A DNA stretch of 64,000 nt from Dyadobacter linearis (GCF_907165045.1 NZ_CAJRAU010000004.1:372001-436000); one strand, 5' to 3'; counted from the stretch's first letter, positions 52,588 through 62,032 are shown. The notes: generated by a model from the letters alone, not told the origin. Numbers and translations are program-made.

Positions 52588-53565
52588 TCAAAAGCGGAAG
52601 CGAGGCGTGCGGATGATCGTCTTCTTTCCGAATTTCGGAGAAGGTAATGCGTAGGATAACGTAACCTCAAATGAAGATGCGGCCTTGGCGCGATTGCCAC
52701 CGATCACCAGATCGTAAGCCCCTGAAAGGCGCAGCGACTGGTCTTGCAATAAATAGATCCCGCCCATTAATATGAAGTAAGAATCCTGTTGTCTGTAAGT
52801 ACCGCCCACCCAGTAGCGCTTATTATAGGTTACCGTCGCGCCACCTTCAACAGACAAAGTGCTGATATCAGATTTTACCAAAATAATTGGTTGAATATCC
52901 AGTAAATAGCCCAGTTCAAGGTTTACGCCCGCATTGAAATAAATTGTTTGTGGCAATGGATTCGTACCCTGATCTGAGCCTAGTTGATATTTCGGTTTCA
53001 GCAAATGGTTCAGGGATATACCCGCATAAAAAGCATCACTTTCATATCGCACACCTACTGCCAGGTCAGGATTGATTTCTGAGATAACACCGGTTTGAAT
53101 CAAAGGATCGTCCGGATCACGGGCGCGTAACTTTCCGTAGTCGATAGCCTGGCGAAACAAACCTGCACTTGCACCTACCTGCAAGTTACCCCCGGCAACG
53201 GGAATATGATATGCTGCGGAAAGTTTAAAATCCTGATCAGTTCTTGGGCCACTCTTGTCATTCAATGCATAGAAACCAATACCGAAATTTTTGATTGGCA
53301 TACTAAAAGAGAACAATTGCGTAGAAAGGGCACCGCCGGTATCGTCCAGGTTCGTGCCCTGATAGCCAGCGTACTGAGTCCGGTGCGTAAGCTGAAATTT
53401 CGTAAGTCCGTCGGCGCCAGCAGCTGCTGGATTGAGGTAAAGCTGATTTAAAGAGAATAAGCTAAACTGAGCATCTTTCTGGCCGACAGCAGCAAGGGGA
53501 ATCAAAAATATTAGTGCAAGTAACCGGACATTTTTATTACTCCTTATAGTAAACTTCAAAGTCAT
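52588..53565 (-). CDS. PorP/SprF family T9SS membrane protein
   Basis: A 325-residue outer-membrane beta-barrel protein with a signal peptide (ending AAVGQ) and the family opening DAQFSLFSLNQLYLNPAAAG. PorP/SprF proteins are T9SS partners that often sit upstream of the gldKLMN operon, as here. The C-terminus ends in a strand with TIIRTPRFRF. It is separated from hemD by a strong terminator and from gldK by 345 bases. Confidence 0.9.
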   Translation of the reverse strand: MTLKFTIRSNKNVRLLALIFLIPLAAVGQKDAQFSLFSLNQLYLNPAAAGADGLTKFQLTHRTQYAGYQGTNLDDTGGALSTQLFSFSMPIKNFGIGFYALNDKSGPRTDQDFKLSAAYHIPVAGGNLQVGASAGLFRQAIDYGKLRARDPDDPLIQTGVISEINPDLAVGVRYESDAFYAGISLNHLLKPKYQLGSDQGTNPLPQTIYFNAGVNLELGYLLDIQPIILVKSDISTLSVEGGATVTYNKRYWVGGTYRQQDSYFILMGGIYLLQDQSLRLSGAYDLVIGGNRAKAASSFEVTLSYALPSPKFGKKTIIRTPRFRF

Positions 53566-53649
53566 ACTTTTGGGTTTGTTTAGAGAACTTACCGAAGGTT
53601 TTCAGTTTAATTCATAACGCATATTGCTTAAAAAAATTGATATAAACAC

Positions 53650-53682
53650 AAAAAAGCCCTGGAAATTTTCCAGGGCTTTTTT
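53650..53682 (-). terminator. Terminator after hemD
   Basis: AAAAAAGCCCTGGAA pairs with TTCCAGGGCTTTTTT around AATT, a 15-bp perfect stem, 14 bases past the hemD stop. Confidence 0.9.
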
Positions 53683-53696
53683 GACCGAAAAACCTG

Positions 53697-54479
53697 TCAT
53701 ATCTTGTTGGCTTGCCGGATATAAAGGTCGAGCGCGCCGGTCATGGAAGGCGCATTTGGTAGCGGTGCCTGAATGTCCAGAAACAGTCCGGCATCTTCTA
53801 CTGCTTTCGCGGTGGTCGGACCAAATGCTGCTATCCGCGTATCTTTCTGTTTGAAGTCCGGGAAGTTTTCAAATAAAGACTTAATCCCCGACGGACTGAA
53901 AAACGCAATAATATCATAGTATACGTCTTCCAAATCAGAAAGATCAGATGGAACGGTCTGATACATAGTCGCTTCCGTGAAGCTGAATTCTTCTGTGTCC
54001 GCAAATTCGGGAATATCGTTTTTCCTTACATCCGAACATGGGTACAAAAACTTCTCTTTTTTATGCTTGCGCATTAATTCAATCAGTTCCGTTGCCGTTT
54101 TTGTGCCCGTAAAAATCTTTCTTTTCCGGATCACTATATATTTCTGAAGGTAATTAGCGGTTTGCTCGGAGATACAAAAGTATTTCATCGTCGCAGGAAC
54201 CTCAATTCTTCCTTCAGTGCAAATCCGAAAGAAATGATCTATCGCATTTCTGCTCGTAAAAATGACAGCAGAATAATCTAGGATGTTGATTTTTTGTTTA
54301 CGAAACTCTTTGTACGAAACGCCGTCGATCTGGATAAATGGCCTGAAATCAACTTTGATATTGTACTTTTTGGCCAATTCGTAATAAGGTGAATTTTCGT
54401 CGGCGGGTCGGGATTGGCTTACTAGCAGGCTGGTCACCTTTTTGAGCCTTTCCTGATCAAAATTGATTGTCTCACTCAT
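53697..54479 (-). CDS. hemD: Uroporphyrinogen-III synthase
   Basis: A 260-residue enzyme of haem/sirohaem synthesis, closing the tetrapyrrole ring. Conserved segments are weak in this family; seen are the start VTSLLVSQSRPADENSPYYEL, VIFTSRNAIDHFF and IIAFFSPSGIKSLFENFP, and the C-terminal IAAFGPTTAKAVEDAGL. There is no other hem gene nearby. It follows the DUF4271-type membrane gene (gap 41 bases). Confidence 0.87.
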   Translation of the reverse strand: MSETINFDQERLKKVTSLLVSQSRPADENSPYYELAKKYNIKVDFRPFIQIDGVSYKEFRKQKINILDYSAVIFTSRNAIDHFFRICTEGRIEVPATMKYFCISEQTANYLQKYIVIRKRKIFTGTKTATELIELMRKHKKEKFLYPCSDVRKNDIPEFADTEEFSFTEATMYQTVPSDLSDLEDVYYDIIAFFSPSGIKSLFENFPDFKQKDTRIAAFGPTTAKAVEDAGLFLDIQAPLPNAPSMTGALDLYIRQANKI

Positions 54480-54520
54480 GTAAAATCCTCATTAGTTTAG
54501 TCCAAACTCATCATTATTAG

Positions 54521-55702
54521 TTATAGGGCAAATTTCATACTAACGATGAGCGGGATTATTTCAATGACGCAAAGGTAAGAAAATAAATAGAGATTAATCA
54601 ACGCGCCGGGGGGCTTAGTAACCACGTAGAGCGCAACGAAACGGGCAAAATAGAAGAACAGGAAGGGGAGGAGAATGTAGGGCCGCATATCCCCAATCCA
54701 GGTTGCGCGATTGAAACTCACAGTAAATACAATCAAAAACAATGCTCCGTAAAACATATACGAGGATTGTATTATTTTGATGAATATGGTATCCACCTGT
54801 TTGTCGAGATTGAGCATATTACCCGCAAGCAGCATGAATATGTATTTGACGTAAGTGAGTATGAAGAATATCGTGGTAAGTATTAAAAAGTCCCCCAGAA
54901 TAAGCAAAGTGTTCGGTTTTTCAGATAGTATGTTGTTTACTGAAAACAAGTTAAGCCTGTTGCTCGACAGAAACACAAGTACAAAGCCCATCCACATTGC
55001 AGTAATGAGCGCAAAGAAAATTATTGTATTACTGTAAGGTTTGTTGATTTTGGAAACCTGGTCCCGCGGGTCGCTGTTGAAAAACTCGATAGGATTTATC
55101 AAACGGAGAAACGACAACGGATTAAGGTTAAAGATCCAGGCATTTAATATCAGGATCAATACCAAAGCGATCACCGCGAAGTTACCGAACGGGGTAAAGG
55201 AAATGGGTTTGATGTTGATGAAATTGGGCCGGGATGTGTTGAGCCCGATCGCCTCATTTGTTTTTTTTTTGTTGCACAATAGGGCAATTTTATCAGCAAC
55301 ACCCTCGCTGCCGTAAATCGTGACGAGCAGTTCGTCTTTTTTATAAATTTTGAAAAGACTGTCAATACTGAGTTCCTGCCACGAATTTCCCTCAATGCGG
55401 TTTTGCAGCGCACCTTCTACAAAAAGATAGCTTTCTGTATCGGATGTGAGTAATAGAAAGTACCTCCTGTTTTTGACCAGATCAATATATAAACTCGCTG
55501 ATCTGGTTCCTTCGTTTACGCCCGGAGAAAATGGGACGTAATTCTTATACTGATCGCTGTAAACCAGCCAGTCATTTTCATAATTATAAACGGGAAAGAA
55601 ACGCTCGGGAGGTGTAATTTTTGGCGCGCTCCTGGAAAAAGTGCCCAGGAACAGTAATGCTGTGAAGAAAGCCCAAAAGAATGGTGTGAATATGGACCTC
55701 AT
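54521..55702 (-). CDS. DUF4271-type membrane protein
   Basis: A 393-residue protein with an exported N-terminal region (residues about 25-155), then about seven or eight membrane helices. I place it in the DUF4271 group by its position next to hemD and its topology; function unknown. The N-terminal half reads ITPPERFFPVYNYENDWLVYS. Its neighbours hemD and PorP/gld genes suggest a link with secretion or envelope assembly, but that is inference from context. Confidence 0.65.
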   Translation of the reverse strand: MRSIFTPFFWAFFTALLFLGTFSRSAPKITPPERFFPVYNYENDWLVYSDQYKNYVPFSPGVNEGTRSASLYIDLVKNRRYFLLLTSDTESYLFVEGALQNRIEGNSWQELSIDSLFKIYKKDELLVTIYGSEGVADKIALLCNKKKTNEAIGLNTSRPNFINIKPISFTPFGNFAVIALVLILILNAWIFNLNPLSFLRLINPIEFFNSDPRDQVSKINKPYSNTIIFFALITAMWMGFVLVFLSSNRLNLFSVNNILSEKPNTLLILGDFLILTTIFFILTYVKYIFMLLAGNMLNLDKQVDTIFIKIIQSSYMFYGALFLIVFTVSFNRATWIGDMRPYILLPFLFFYFARFVALYVVTKPPGALINLYLFSYLCVIEIIPLIVSMKFAL

Positions 55703-55759
55703 AAGAATAAAAGGGCGGAGTTTCCTCAGCCCTCTTAAAAAATATATCGTAAGTAAGTA

Positions 55760-56638
55760 TTATTTCCTTCCCAGGGCAAGTAACATCGTTTCGCCGATCA
55801 ATGCTGGCGACTCAGCTACAAAAATCCCTGATTCCTTCATAATTCTGATCTTAGCCTCAGCTGTATCATCAGCTCCACCGATAATTGCACCGGCGTGGCC
55901 CATTCTGCGTCCTTTTGGAGCAGTTTGTCCAGCGATGAAACCTACAACAGGTTTTTTGTTACCAGTTGATTTGATATAGTTAGCTGCATCTGCTTCCATG
56001 CTTCCGCCGATTTCACCGATCATTACAATCGCCTCAGTCTCAGGATCGTTCATCAAAAGCTCAACCGCTTCTTTAGTAGTAGTACCAATAATAGGGTCAC
56101 CGCCGATACCGATCGCTGTTGTTTGTCCCAATCCTGCACGGGTTAGCTGATCAACTGCTTCGTAAGTTAACGTACCTGATTTAGAGACCAGTCCCACAGT
56201 TCCTTTTTTGAAAATAAAGCCTGGCATAATACCCACTTTGCATTCTTCGGCAGTAATAACGCCAGGACAGTTAGGTCCGATCAAGCGGCAATTTTTGTTT
56301 TTGATATATTCTTTTGCCTGCATCATATCCTTGGTTGGGATACCTTCGGTGATACAAACAATTACGCCGATACCAGCATCAGCAGATTCCATGATTGCGT
56401 CAGCGGCGAATGCCGGTGGAACGAAAATGATAGCCACGTCAGCTCCGGTAGAACGAACAGCCTGATCGACGGTGTTGAATACAGGTCTTTCCAAATGAGA
56501 AAGTCCGCCTTTACCAGGAGTAACTCCACCTACGACATTGGTACCATATTCTATCATCTGCTGGGCGTGAAAAGACCCTTCCGAACCGGTAAATCCCTGA
56601 ACTATAATCTTAGAATTTTTATTAACTAAAACGCTCAT
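55760..56638 (-). CDS. sucD: Succinate-CoA ligase, alpha subunit
   Basis: A 292-residue ADP/GDP-forming subunit of the citric-acid-cycle enzyme. The opening [24 protein letters not shown] and CoA-binding GVTPGKGG are typical; the phospho-histidine is in [13 protein letters not shown]. Length is normal. Its partner sucC is not in the window, as is common in Bacteroidota. It has a 57-base gap to the DUF4271 gene. Confidence 0.96.
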   Translation of the reverse strand: MSVLVNKNSKIIVQGFTGSEGSFHAQQMIEYGTNVVGGVTPGKGGLSHLERPVFNTVDQAVRSTGADVAIIFVPPAFAADAIMESADAGIGVIVCITEGIPTKDMMQAKEYIKNKNCRLIGPNCPGVITAEECKVGIMPGFIFKKGTVGLVSKSGTLTYEAVDQLTRAGLGQTTAIGIGGDPIIGTTTKEAVELLMNDPETEAIVMIGEIGGSMEADAANYIKSTGNKKPVVGFIAGQTAPKGRRMGHAGAIIGGADDTAEAKIRIMKESGIFVAESPALIGETMLLALGRK

Positions 56639-56742
56639 GTTGGTAAATCAGTTTTTTTGGTAAAAGTAGAACGAAAAGCACGAAGTAGCAAAATGTAACC
56701 AGAATTTGTAAATTGCTTTTTTCGATTATATGACGCGTGTTT

Positions 56743-57345
56743 ATGGATATACTTAGCAGTCCTCATATATTTTCTAACCTCGTTTTAAGCTTCACCAGTC
56801 TGTTCATTTTTTTCAGGTATTTCAAAAGCCAGCCGCCCGTCACAAGGTGGCTTTGGGGGATATTCCTTTTTAGTATATCCTTCGTTGCGCTCACTGATTT
56901 ACTGGTATTTGCAGGAGTTGAGAGTTTGGAAAACGTGCATGAAATAGTAATCGCCGGAGAAATGACACTCGGCGCGCTTTGCCTCGTCTCCGGCGCCTGG
57001 TGCCTCATCATGCGGTACGAGGGCGGAAACTTTCTATTGACCTCAACCATCGCGCTGGGAATCCTGCTTTTCTATTGCATTACCTGGTTTCGCGTCGAAT
57101 ATGTGGGACTGATCATCAAATCCCTGTGCATTCTGGTCACCTTGCTGATTTCCTGTGTGGGTTTGGCCAACAGACAAAAAAGTGCCTTGTGGGCTGTTTT
57201 TTCAATGATGTTACTAGCCTTATCGACAAAGTCAGGCAATTTGCCGATCCCGATGGACCCGGTCGACATTAACCATTATATGATGGTCCTTTCGGTGATA
57301 TGCGTAGGCAGGGCAGTGCGCGATCAGTACAAAATACTCTTCTGA
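56743..57345 (+). CDS. Multi-pass membrane protein, 200 residues
   Basis: An unrecognised protein with about six or seven membrane helices and only short loops. It starts MDILSSPHIFSNLVLSF at the ATG at 56743. Its size and topology resemble the membrane partner of the histidine kinase at 11419-12114, but the sequences do not look alike by eye. It is between sucD, divergent, and azurin, 104 bases downstream on the same strand. Function unknown. Confidence 0.6.
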   Translation: MDILSSPHIFSNLVLSFTSLFIFFRYFKSQPPVTRWLWGIFLFSISFVALTDLLVFAGVESLENVHEIVIAGEMTLGALCLVSGAWCLIMRYEGGNFLLTSTIALGILLFYCITWFRVEYVGLIIKSLCILVTLLISCVGLANRQKSALWAVFSMMLLALSTKSGNLPIPMDPVDINHYMMVLSVICVGRAVRDQYKILF

Positions 57346-57449
57346 ATGATTGTTTATCAAACAAATGTTAATGGATTGTATTTTTAAAAACTCGTGTAGT
57401 AAATTGCGGAGGTTAAATTTAATTAAACAAGTACACTAATACTCAGAAT

Positions 57450-57944
57450 ATGAAAACGACTAAGTATGGCGTAATGCTTCTTGCCGCAGTTTTGGCTTTT
57501 GGAGCAGTTACTACGAGCCCTGTTCAAGCAAAAGTTCCTGCCGGCACAGAGGTAAACGATGCTAAGCAAGTTAAAACGATTGTCATCAAAGGAAGTGACG
57601 CAATGCAGTTTGACCTGAAAGAGATCAAAGTGAAAGCTGGCCAGAAAGTGAAGTTGACCCTGACACACTCAGGTAAGCTTGCGAAAGCGGCAATGGGCCA
57701 TAACTGGGTATTGTTGAAGCCAGGTGTTGATGTTGCTACATTCGGTTCAAAAGCAGCTGCTGCGAGAGAAACTGAGTACATTCCTGCATCTGAAAAAGCA
57801 AGCGTGATCGCGCATACCAAACTAGTTGGTGGCGGAGAAAGCGATACAATCGAATTCACAGCTCCTGCAAAAGGTACTTACACTTACATTTGCAGCTTCC
57901 CAGGGCACTATGCACTGATGAAAGGTAGCTTTGTTGTAGAATAA
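57450..57944 (+). CDS. Azurin-type copper protein
   Basis: A 164-residue exported cupredoxin with a signal peptide (MLLAAVLAFGAVTTSPVQA). Type I copper ligands are His84 in MGHNWVLL, Cys148 in YICSFPGHYALMKGS, His153 and Met157. Azurins carry electrons in the periplasm or at the outer membrane. Length is slightly above typical. The gene is alone with a very strong palindromic terminator. Confidence 0.92.
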   Translation: MKTTKYGVMLLAAVLAFGAVTTSPVQAKVPAGTEVNDAKQVKTIVIKGSDAMQFDLKEIKVKAGQKVKLTLTHSGKLAKAAMGHNWVLLKPGVDVATFGSKAAAARETEYIPASEKASVIAHTKLVGGGESDTIEFTAPAKGTYTYICSFPGHYALMKGSFVVE

Positions 57945-57959
57945 GTTTTAGCCAAATAA

Positions 57960-58003
57960 TATAATGCAAAAAGGCGCTGGATCCAGCGCCTTTTTGCATT
58001 ATA
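57960..58003. terminator. 44-bp perfect palindrome, bidirectional terminator
   Basis: The sequence is self-complementary from TATAATGCAAAAAGG to CCTTTTTGCATTATA with GGATCC at its centre. It lies between azurin and a TlpA-like gene on the opposite strand and holds T runs in both directions. Confidence 0.9.
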
Positions 58004-58022
58004 GGGGTATCAGATAAGGCTG

Positions 58023-58568
58023 TCAGATCTGCGCAAGCTGCTTTTCGATCAGTTCAATAATTTCAGGCCTGTCCCATTTCGAAGCACCTATTTCCTGCGC
58101 TAATATCTTTCCATTATAAATGATATAAGTACGCGGAATTGCATTGCCGTCAAGAGCGGGGGGATAAGGTCCGGCATATTGAAAAAAGGGCAAGTTATAT
58201 CCCTTGCGCGCAATAAACGGGTTGACAGTTTCGGCATCTTCGTCCGAGATAATATAAAAAGCTACTTTTTCGTGCTCCTTGTATTTGTCGTAAAGTTTCT
58301 GGATACCAGGCATTTCCATATTGCACGGGCCGCACCAGGTTGCCCATACATTTACAAATATCAGCTTATCCTGGGCCATCGATACCTGGTTGCCTTTCAG
58401 GTCATTCATTGAAGATAGGTAAACGGACGTATCTTCTTCCAGCGGCGGCATCTCACCTTCACTTGCTATCTGCGGAGAATCGCCGGGTTTCAGAAAAGCG
58501 AAATAAACAGCTAACGCAGCTACGATAATCAGCCCTGCGAGAAGTAGTTTCTTGAAGCTTCCGGTCAT
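58023..58568 (-). CDS. TlpA-like thioredoxin-family protein
   Basis: A 181-residue thiol-disulfide oxidoreductase with a single N-terminal membrane anchor (LAGLIIVAALAVYFAFL) and the motif FVNVWATWCGPCNMEMPG. By family these reduce periplasmic disulfides in cytochrome c or copper-centre assembly. The neighbouring azurin could be a target, but that is only suggested by position. I use the ATG at 58568 since upstream residues are unlike a signal. Confidence 0.85.
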   Translation of the reverse strand: MTGSFKKLLLAGLIIVAALAVYFAFLKPGDSPQIASEGEMPPLEEDTSVYLSSMNDLKGNQVSMAQDKLIFVNVWATWCGPCNMEMPGIQKLYDKYKEHEKVAFYIISDEDAETVNPFIARKGYNLPFFQYAGPYPPALDGNAIPRTYIIYNGKILAQEIGASKWDRPEIIELIEKQLAQI

Positions 58569-58753
58569 AAAATGGTTTGGTAAAATGAAAAATGTCCAGT
58601 TCGTGGGAAACATAAATGTAGGGATATTCTAAGAAACTGGTCTAAGAAAGCGCTGGAAAATAAGGGTATTTGTTTTTTTGATGCAGAGAAGGAATTTGAA
58701 TACTTTTATAGAATAATAGAAAAATTTCTGATTTGAGGAAACGGTTTACATTC

Positions 58754-60097
58754 ATGAAAGTCTTAGTATCTGCCATTGCGTTTTTAGTTGCGCTTACCCT
58801 CTCATTTCCCACCTTTGCCCAGCGTTCAGCAGCCGAATTTTTCGAAGAAGGAAATACAAAGGCCGGGACCGGAGATTTCAACGGTGCTTTGCAGGCCTAT
58901 TCCTCGGTAATAGCAATGAGCCCCGAACATGCCCCCAGCTACTTCAACAGAGGTCTCGCAAAAGCAAACCTCAAAGACCACCGCGGCGCTATTCTCGATT
59001 ACGACCGCGCCATTGAGCTTAATCCCAAAGAATCGCTGTATTACCAAAGCAGGGGAGTAAGCAAAAGTTTGCAGGATGATTTCCGCGCAGCGATCGAAGA
59101 CTATACAAAAGCAATCGAGATCAATCCCGAAGAACCAAAAACCTATTATAACCGAGGTGTGAGCTATGCAAAACTCAAAAATCACCGCAATGCACTGACG
59201 GATCTGGACCGCGCCTTATCTCTCAACCCCGACGAGTTGGCGGCCCTTTACGCCAGAGGAAATTGTAAGCAGGATTTGCAGGAATATGCTGGCAGCCTCG
59301 CCGATTTTACGAGAGTAATCGAGTTAAGTCCAAAAAGAACAGGAGCTTATGCCGGTCGCGGACTAGCTAAGCTCCAATTAGGTGATTACCAGGGTGCCAG
59401 TGCGGATTTTACACGCGCAATCGAACTCAGTCCGAATGACAGTGAGCTTTACGCAAACCGGGGTTTTGCCAAAAATAAACTGGAAGATTTCACGGGAGCG
59501 ATCATCGACTTCGACAAAACAATACAGCTCAGCCCGGACAATTTCCTGGCATATTATGGGAGAGGGTTTTCCAAAGGCAGGCTAAACGATCAACGCGGCG
59601 CGATAGCTGATCTGACAAAATCAATCGAACTAAAAAATCCTTATGTAGGTGATCCTAAGAAGATTGTCTATGCTGGAAAAATTAACAAAGAAAAGCTGGA
59701 AGAGCTGCGTGATCAGGTTCAGCAGCCTGTTAAGATAGATAATCTAACCAACGAGCGTGCCGAAGCTTACTATATCAGAGGGATGAACAAAGCGAAAGTA
59801 GGGGACACAAAAAGCGCATTGCAGGATATGACAACTGCCGTCGAACTGAACCCGACCTATTCAAGTGCGTACTTTTCCCGCGCCATGATCCGTTCCGCGA
59901 GCGGCGACCAAATGGGAGCAGTACTGGATTTCAGCAGCTCAATAAAACTACGGTCTGATTATCCAGAAGCCTATTACCTCCGGGGAATTCTAAAAAACAG
60001 CCTTGGTCAGGTAAACGAAGGTTGCATGGACCTAAGCAAAGCCGGCGAGCTAGGTTACCAGCAGGCTTACAAGGTAATTGCGTCGTTTTGTAATTGA
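58754..60097 (+). CDS. Exported TPR protein, 447 residues
   Basis: A secreted tetratricopeptide-repeat protein. A signal peptide (SAIAFLVALTLSFPTFAQ) leads into about nine canonical repeats such as ALQAYSSVIAMSPEHAPSYF and AIELNPKESLYYQSRGVSK. One 70-residue segment (residues about 290-335, KNPYVGDPKKIVYAGKINKE) breaks the repeats. The final repeats end in a helix with Cys (EGCMDLSKAGELG). I use ATG 58754 over the TTG at 58733. No enzyme domain is present, so a periplasmic scaffold is likely. Confidence 0.85.
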   Translation: MKVLVSAIAFLVALTLSFPTFAQRSAAEFFEEGNTKAGTGDFNGALQAYSSVIAMSPEHAPSYFNRGLAKANLKDHRGAILDYDRAIELNPKESLYYQSRGVSKSLQDDFRAAIEDYTKAIEINPEEPKTYYNRGVSYAKLKNHRNALTDLDRALSLNPDELAALYARGNCKQDLQEYAGSLADFTRVIELSPKRTGAYAGRGLAKLQLGDYQGASADFTRAIELSPNDSELYANRGFAKNKLEDFTGAIIDFDKTIQLSPDNFLAYYGRGFSKGRLNDQRGAIADLTKSIELKNPYVGDPKKIVYAGKINKEKLEELRDQVQQPVKIDNLTNERAEAYYIRGMNKAKVGDTKSALQDMTTAVELNPTYSSAYFSRAMIRSASGDQMGAVLDFSSSIKLRSDYPEAYYLRGILKNSLGQVNEGCMDLSKAGELGYQQAYKVIASFCN

Positions 60098-60215
60098 AGG
60101 GAGGAACAGGAAAAAAGGGAGGAAGGAGGAACGGAGGAAGGAAAACATTTTGTATTGTCCCTTTTCTCCCTTTCCTCCATCCTCCCTTCCTCCCTTCCTC
60201 CCTTTCGTCCCCTTC
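60096..60215. repeat. Purine/pyrimidine inverted repeat between convergent genes
   Basis: A 50-base purine-rich arm (60096-60145, GGGAGGAAGGAGGA-type) and a 58-base pyrimidine-rich arm (60158-60215) are approximate reverse complements around an AT-rich spacer. It overlaps both stops and can form a long hairpin in either transcript. Confidence 0.75.
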
Positions 60216-60925
60216 TAAGCTTTCTTCATGTTAGCAGCGACCTTCTCCCAGTTCACCACATCCCAGAAAGCCTTAATATAATCTGGTCTTTTGTTTTGAT
60301 AGTGCAGGTAGTAGGCGTGTTCCCACACGTCAAGTGCCAGGATTGGTGTTCCTTTGATGTCGGATACGTCCATTAACGGATTATCCTGGTTTGGTGTTGA
60401 GCCGATGGAAAGCTTCCCGCCGTTTGCAACCAGCCACGCCCAGCCTGAGCCGAATCTTGTGGTTGCCGCTTTTGCGAATTCTTCCTTCATTTTATCCATA
60501 GAACCGAATTGTGCGTTGATCGCGTCAGCTACCGCGCCTGTCGGTGCTGCTGCTTTTTTGGGCCCCATTACTTCCCAAAAGAAAGTGTGGTTCCAGTGCC
60601 CGCCACCATTGTTCCGGATAGCAGCCGGCGCTTTGCCTGCCGACTTAAGAATATCTTCCAGCGACTTTTTCTCGTATTCAGTTCCTTTAACTGCGTCGTT
60701 CAAATTTTTCACATACGCCGCATGATGCTTCCCATAATGGATTTCCATCGTCATTTTATCAATACTCGGTTCCAATGCGCCGAAATCGTAAGGAAGTGGC
60801 GCCTGCTTAAATGGTGCGGTTTCCGCAAGTATTGTATTTGGACTACCTGCAAATGTCTGGTTAGCAAATGCTCCCGCAGCGATCGTGCCGCCCGCGAGTG
60901 TCCGCAAAAAATCTGTTCTATTCAT
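60215..60925 (-). CDS. Iron/manganese superoxide dismutase, apparently exported
   Basis: A 236-residue Fe/Mn SOD. Metal ligands are in [14 protein letters not shown] (His), [13 protein letters not shown] (His) and [15 protein letters not shown] (Asp and His). The N-terminus [20 protein letters not shown] is a Tat-like signal, with T where a second Arg normally follows, so the enzyme would act outside the cytoplasm. Iron or manganese cannot be told from sequence. The gene faces a TPR gene and is followed upstream by recR (27-base gap, start 61567). Confidence 0.9.
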   Translation of the reverse strand: MNRTDFLRTLAGGTIAAGAFANQTFAGSPNTILAETAPFKQAPLPYDFGALEPSIDKMTMEIHYGKHHAAYVKNLNDAVKGTEYEKKSLEDILKSAGKAPAAIRNNGGGHWNHTFFWEVMGPKKAAAPTGAVADAINAQFGSMDKMKEEFAKAATTRFGSGWAWLVANGGKLSIGSTPNQDNPLMDVSDIKGTPILALDVWEHAYYLHYQNKRPDYIKAFWDVVNWEKVAANMKKA

Positions 60926-60952
60926 AACGATACAATTGAAATTGTTATTAAA

Positions 60953-61567
60953 TCAATCATAAGCCACCCGACTTATGATACTCCGGCCCAGCGTAATTTC
61001 ATCGGCATATTCAAGATCGCCGCCGATGGGCACGCCACGCGCAATGGTACTCATTTTAACGCCTGTTGATTTTAGCTTTTTTTGTAAATAAAAAGCAGTG
61101 GTATCACCTTCCATCGTCGGACTTAATGCCAGAATAATTTCCTGAACACCTTCCTCTTCCGCCGGCTTCTCCACCCTATTTACCAGCGAGTCTATATTCA
61201 GATCAGCAGGCCCGATGCCTTCCAGCGGCGAAATAATACCGCCGAGTACGTGGTAAAGCCCTTTATATTGATTGGTAGATTCTATCGCCAGAACGTCCCT
61301 CGTGTCGACCACGACGCAAATCGTAGTGCGGTCTCGCTTGGGGTTTGCACAGATATTGCAGTACATTTCATCCGCAATATTGTGGCATTTCACACAGTAA
61401 GTAGTTTTGGTACGCATATTCACAATCGCCTCCGACAGCGACCGGGTTTGCTCTTCTTCTCTCTTAAGCAAATGTAATGCCAGCCTCAGCGCAGTTTTCT
61501 TACCAATTCCGGGAAGTCGGGAGATTTCATTTACAGCATCCTCTATCAGGCGCGAGGGATAATTCAT
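60953..61567 (-). CDS. recR: Recombination protein RecR
   Basis: A 204-residue member of the RecFOR pathway, which loads RecA at gaps. It has the N-terminal helix-hairpin-helix region (ISRLPGIGKKTALRLALHLL), a zinc finger CVKCHNIADEMYCNIC, and a Toprim domain ICVVVDTRDVLAIE. The C-terminus has the Walker-B-like VPIGGDLEYADEITLGRSI. Length is normal. Confidence 0.96.
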   Translation of the reverse strand: MNYPSRLIEDAVNEISRLPGIGKKTALRLALHLLKREEEQTRSLSEAIVNMRTKTTYCVKCHNIADEMYCNICANPKRDRTTICVVVDTRDVLAIESTNQYKGLYHVLGGIISPLEGIGPADLNIDSLVNRVEKPAEEEGVQEIILALSPTMEGDTTAFYLQKKLKSTGVKMSTIARGVPIGGDLEYADEITLGRSIISRVAYD

Positions 61568-61650
61568 GAGAATTTAAAGGACGTTTGATGGAACGGGATA
61601 ATCTGGAAACAATACCCCGGGGAGAAAAAGAAGCGTGCCTGTCGGGCCGA

Positions 61651-61926
61651 TCAATGAATTTCGGCTGAAATTCCTCTCCGGCAGATTTCGTTCCGCATTC
61701 CCGTGAGCTCGTCAAAAGCCCCTTCTTTAACCGAGCATTTTCCTTTGTAGTGAATGATGATCGTACATTGTTCGGCCTGCTCGCTGGTGTGCCCGCATAC
61801 CTCGACCAATGTATCTATTACCCAGTCGAAAGTGTTCACATCGTCATTATAAATAATAAGCTTTTTAATGTCGGTGACAACCGTTTCTTCCAGAATTTCT
61901 ACGTCTGTTTCCGTCATCGCTTGCAT
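61651..61926 (-). CDS. clpS: ATP-dependent Clp protease adaptor ClpS
   Basis: A 91-residue adaptor delivering N-degron substrates to ClpAP/ClpCP. Seen are YNDDVNTFDWVIDTLVEVCGH, where Asn and Asp line the pocket, and CTIIIHYKGKCSVKEGAFDEL. I use the ATG at 61926; ATG 61917 is another possibility. A ClpB but no ClpA/C or ClpP gene occurs in this window. It is divergent from the symporter gene. Confidence 0.92.
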   Translation of the reverse strand: MQAMTETDVEILEETVVTDIKKLIIYNDDVNTFDWVIDTLVEVCGHTSEQAEQCTIIIHYKGKCSVKEGAFDELTGMRNEICRRGISAEIH

Positions 61927-61951
61927 AACAACCAAATTTCTGTTTGATTAG

Positions 61952-61959
61952 CAAATCTA
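61952..61959 (-). promoter_or_regulatory. Putative -7 element for clpS
   Basis: The minus strand reads TAGATTTG, a -7 match, about 26 bases before the ATG at 61926. No -33 element is clear. Confidence 0.35.
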
Positions 61960-62032
61960 ATTAAAAACGCAGATTATTAGAAGTACTGCGGCTTTTAATA
62001 CAACACCCCACTAATCCAAATCTCCCCTTTTG

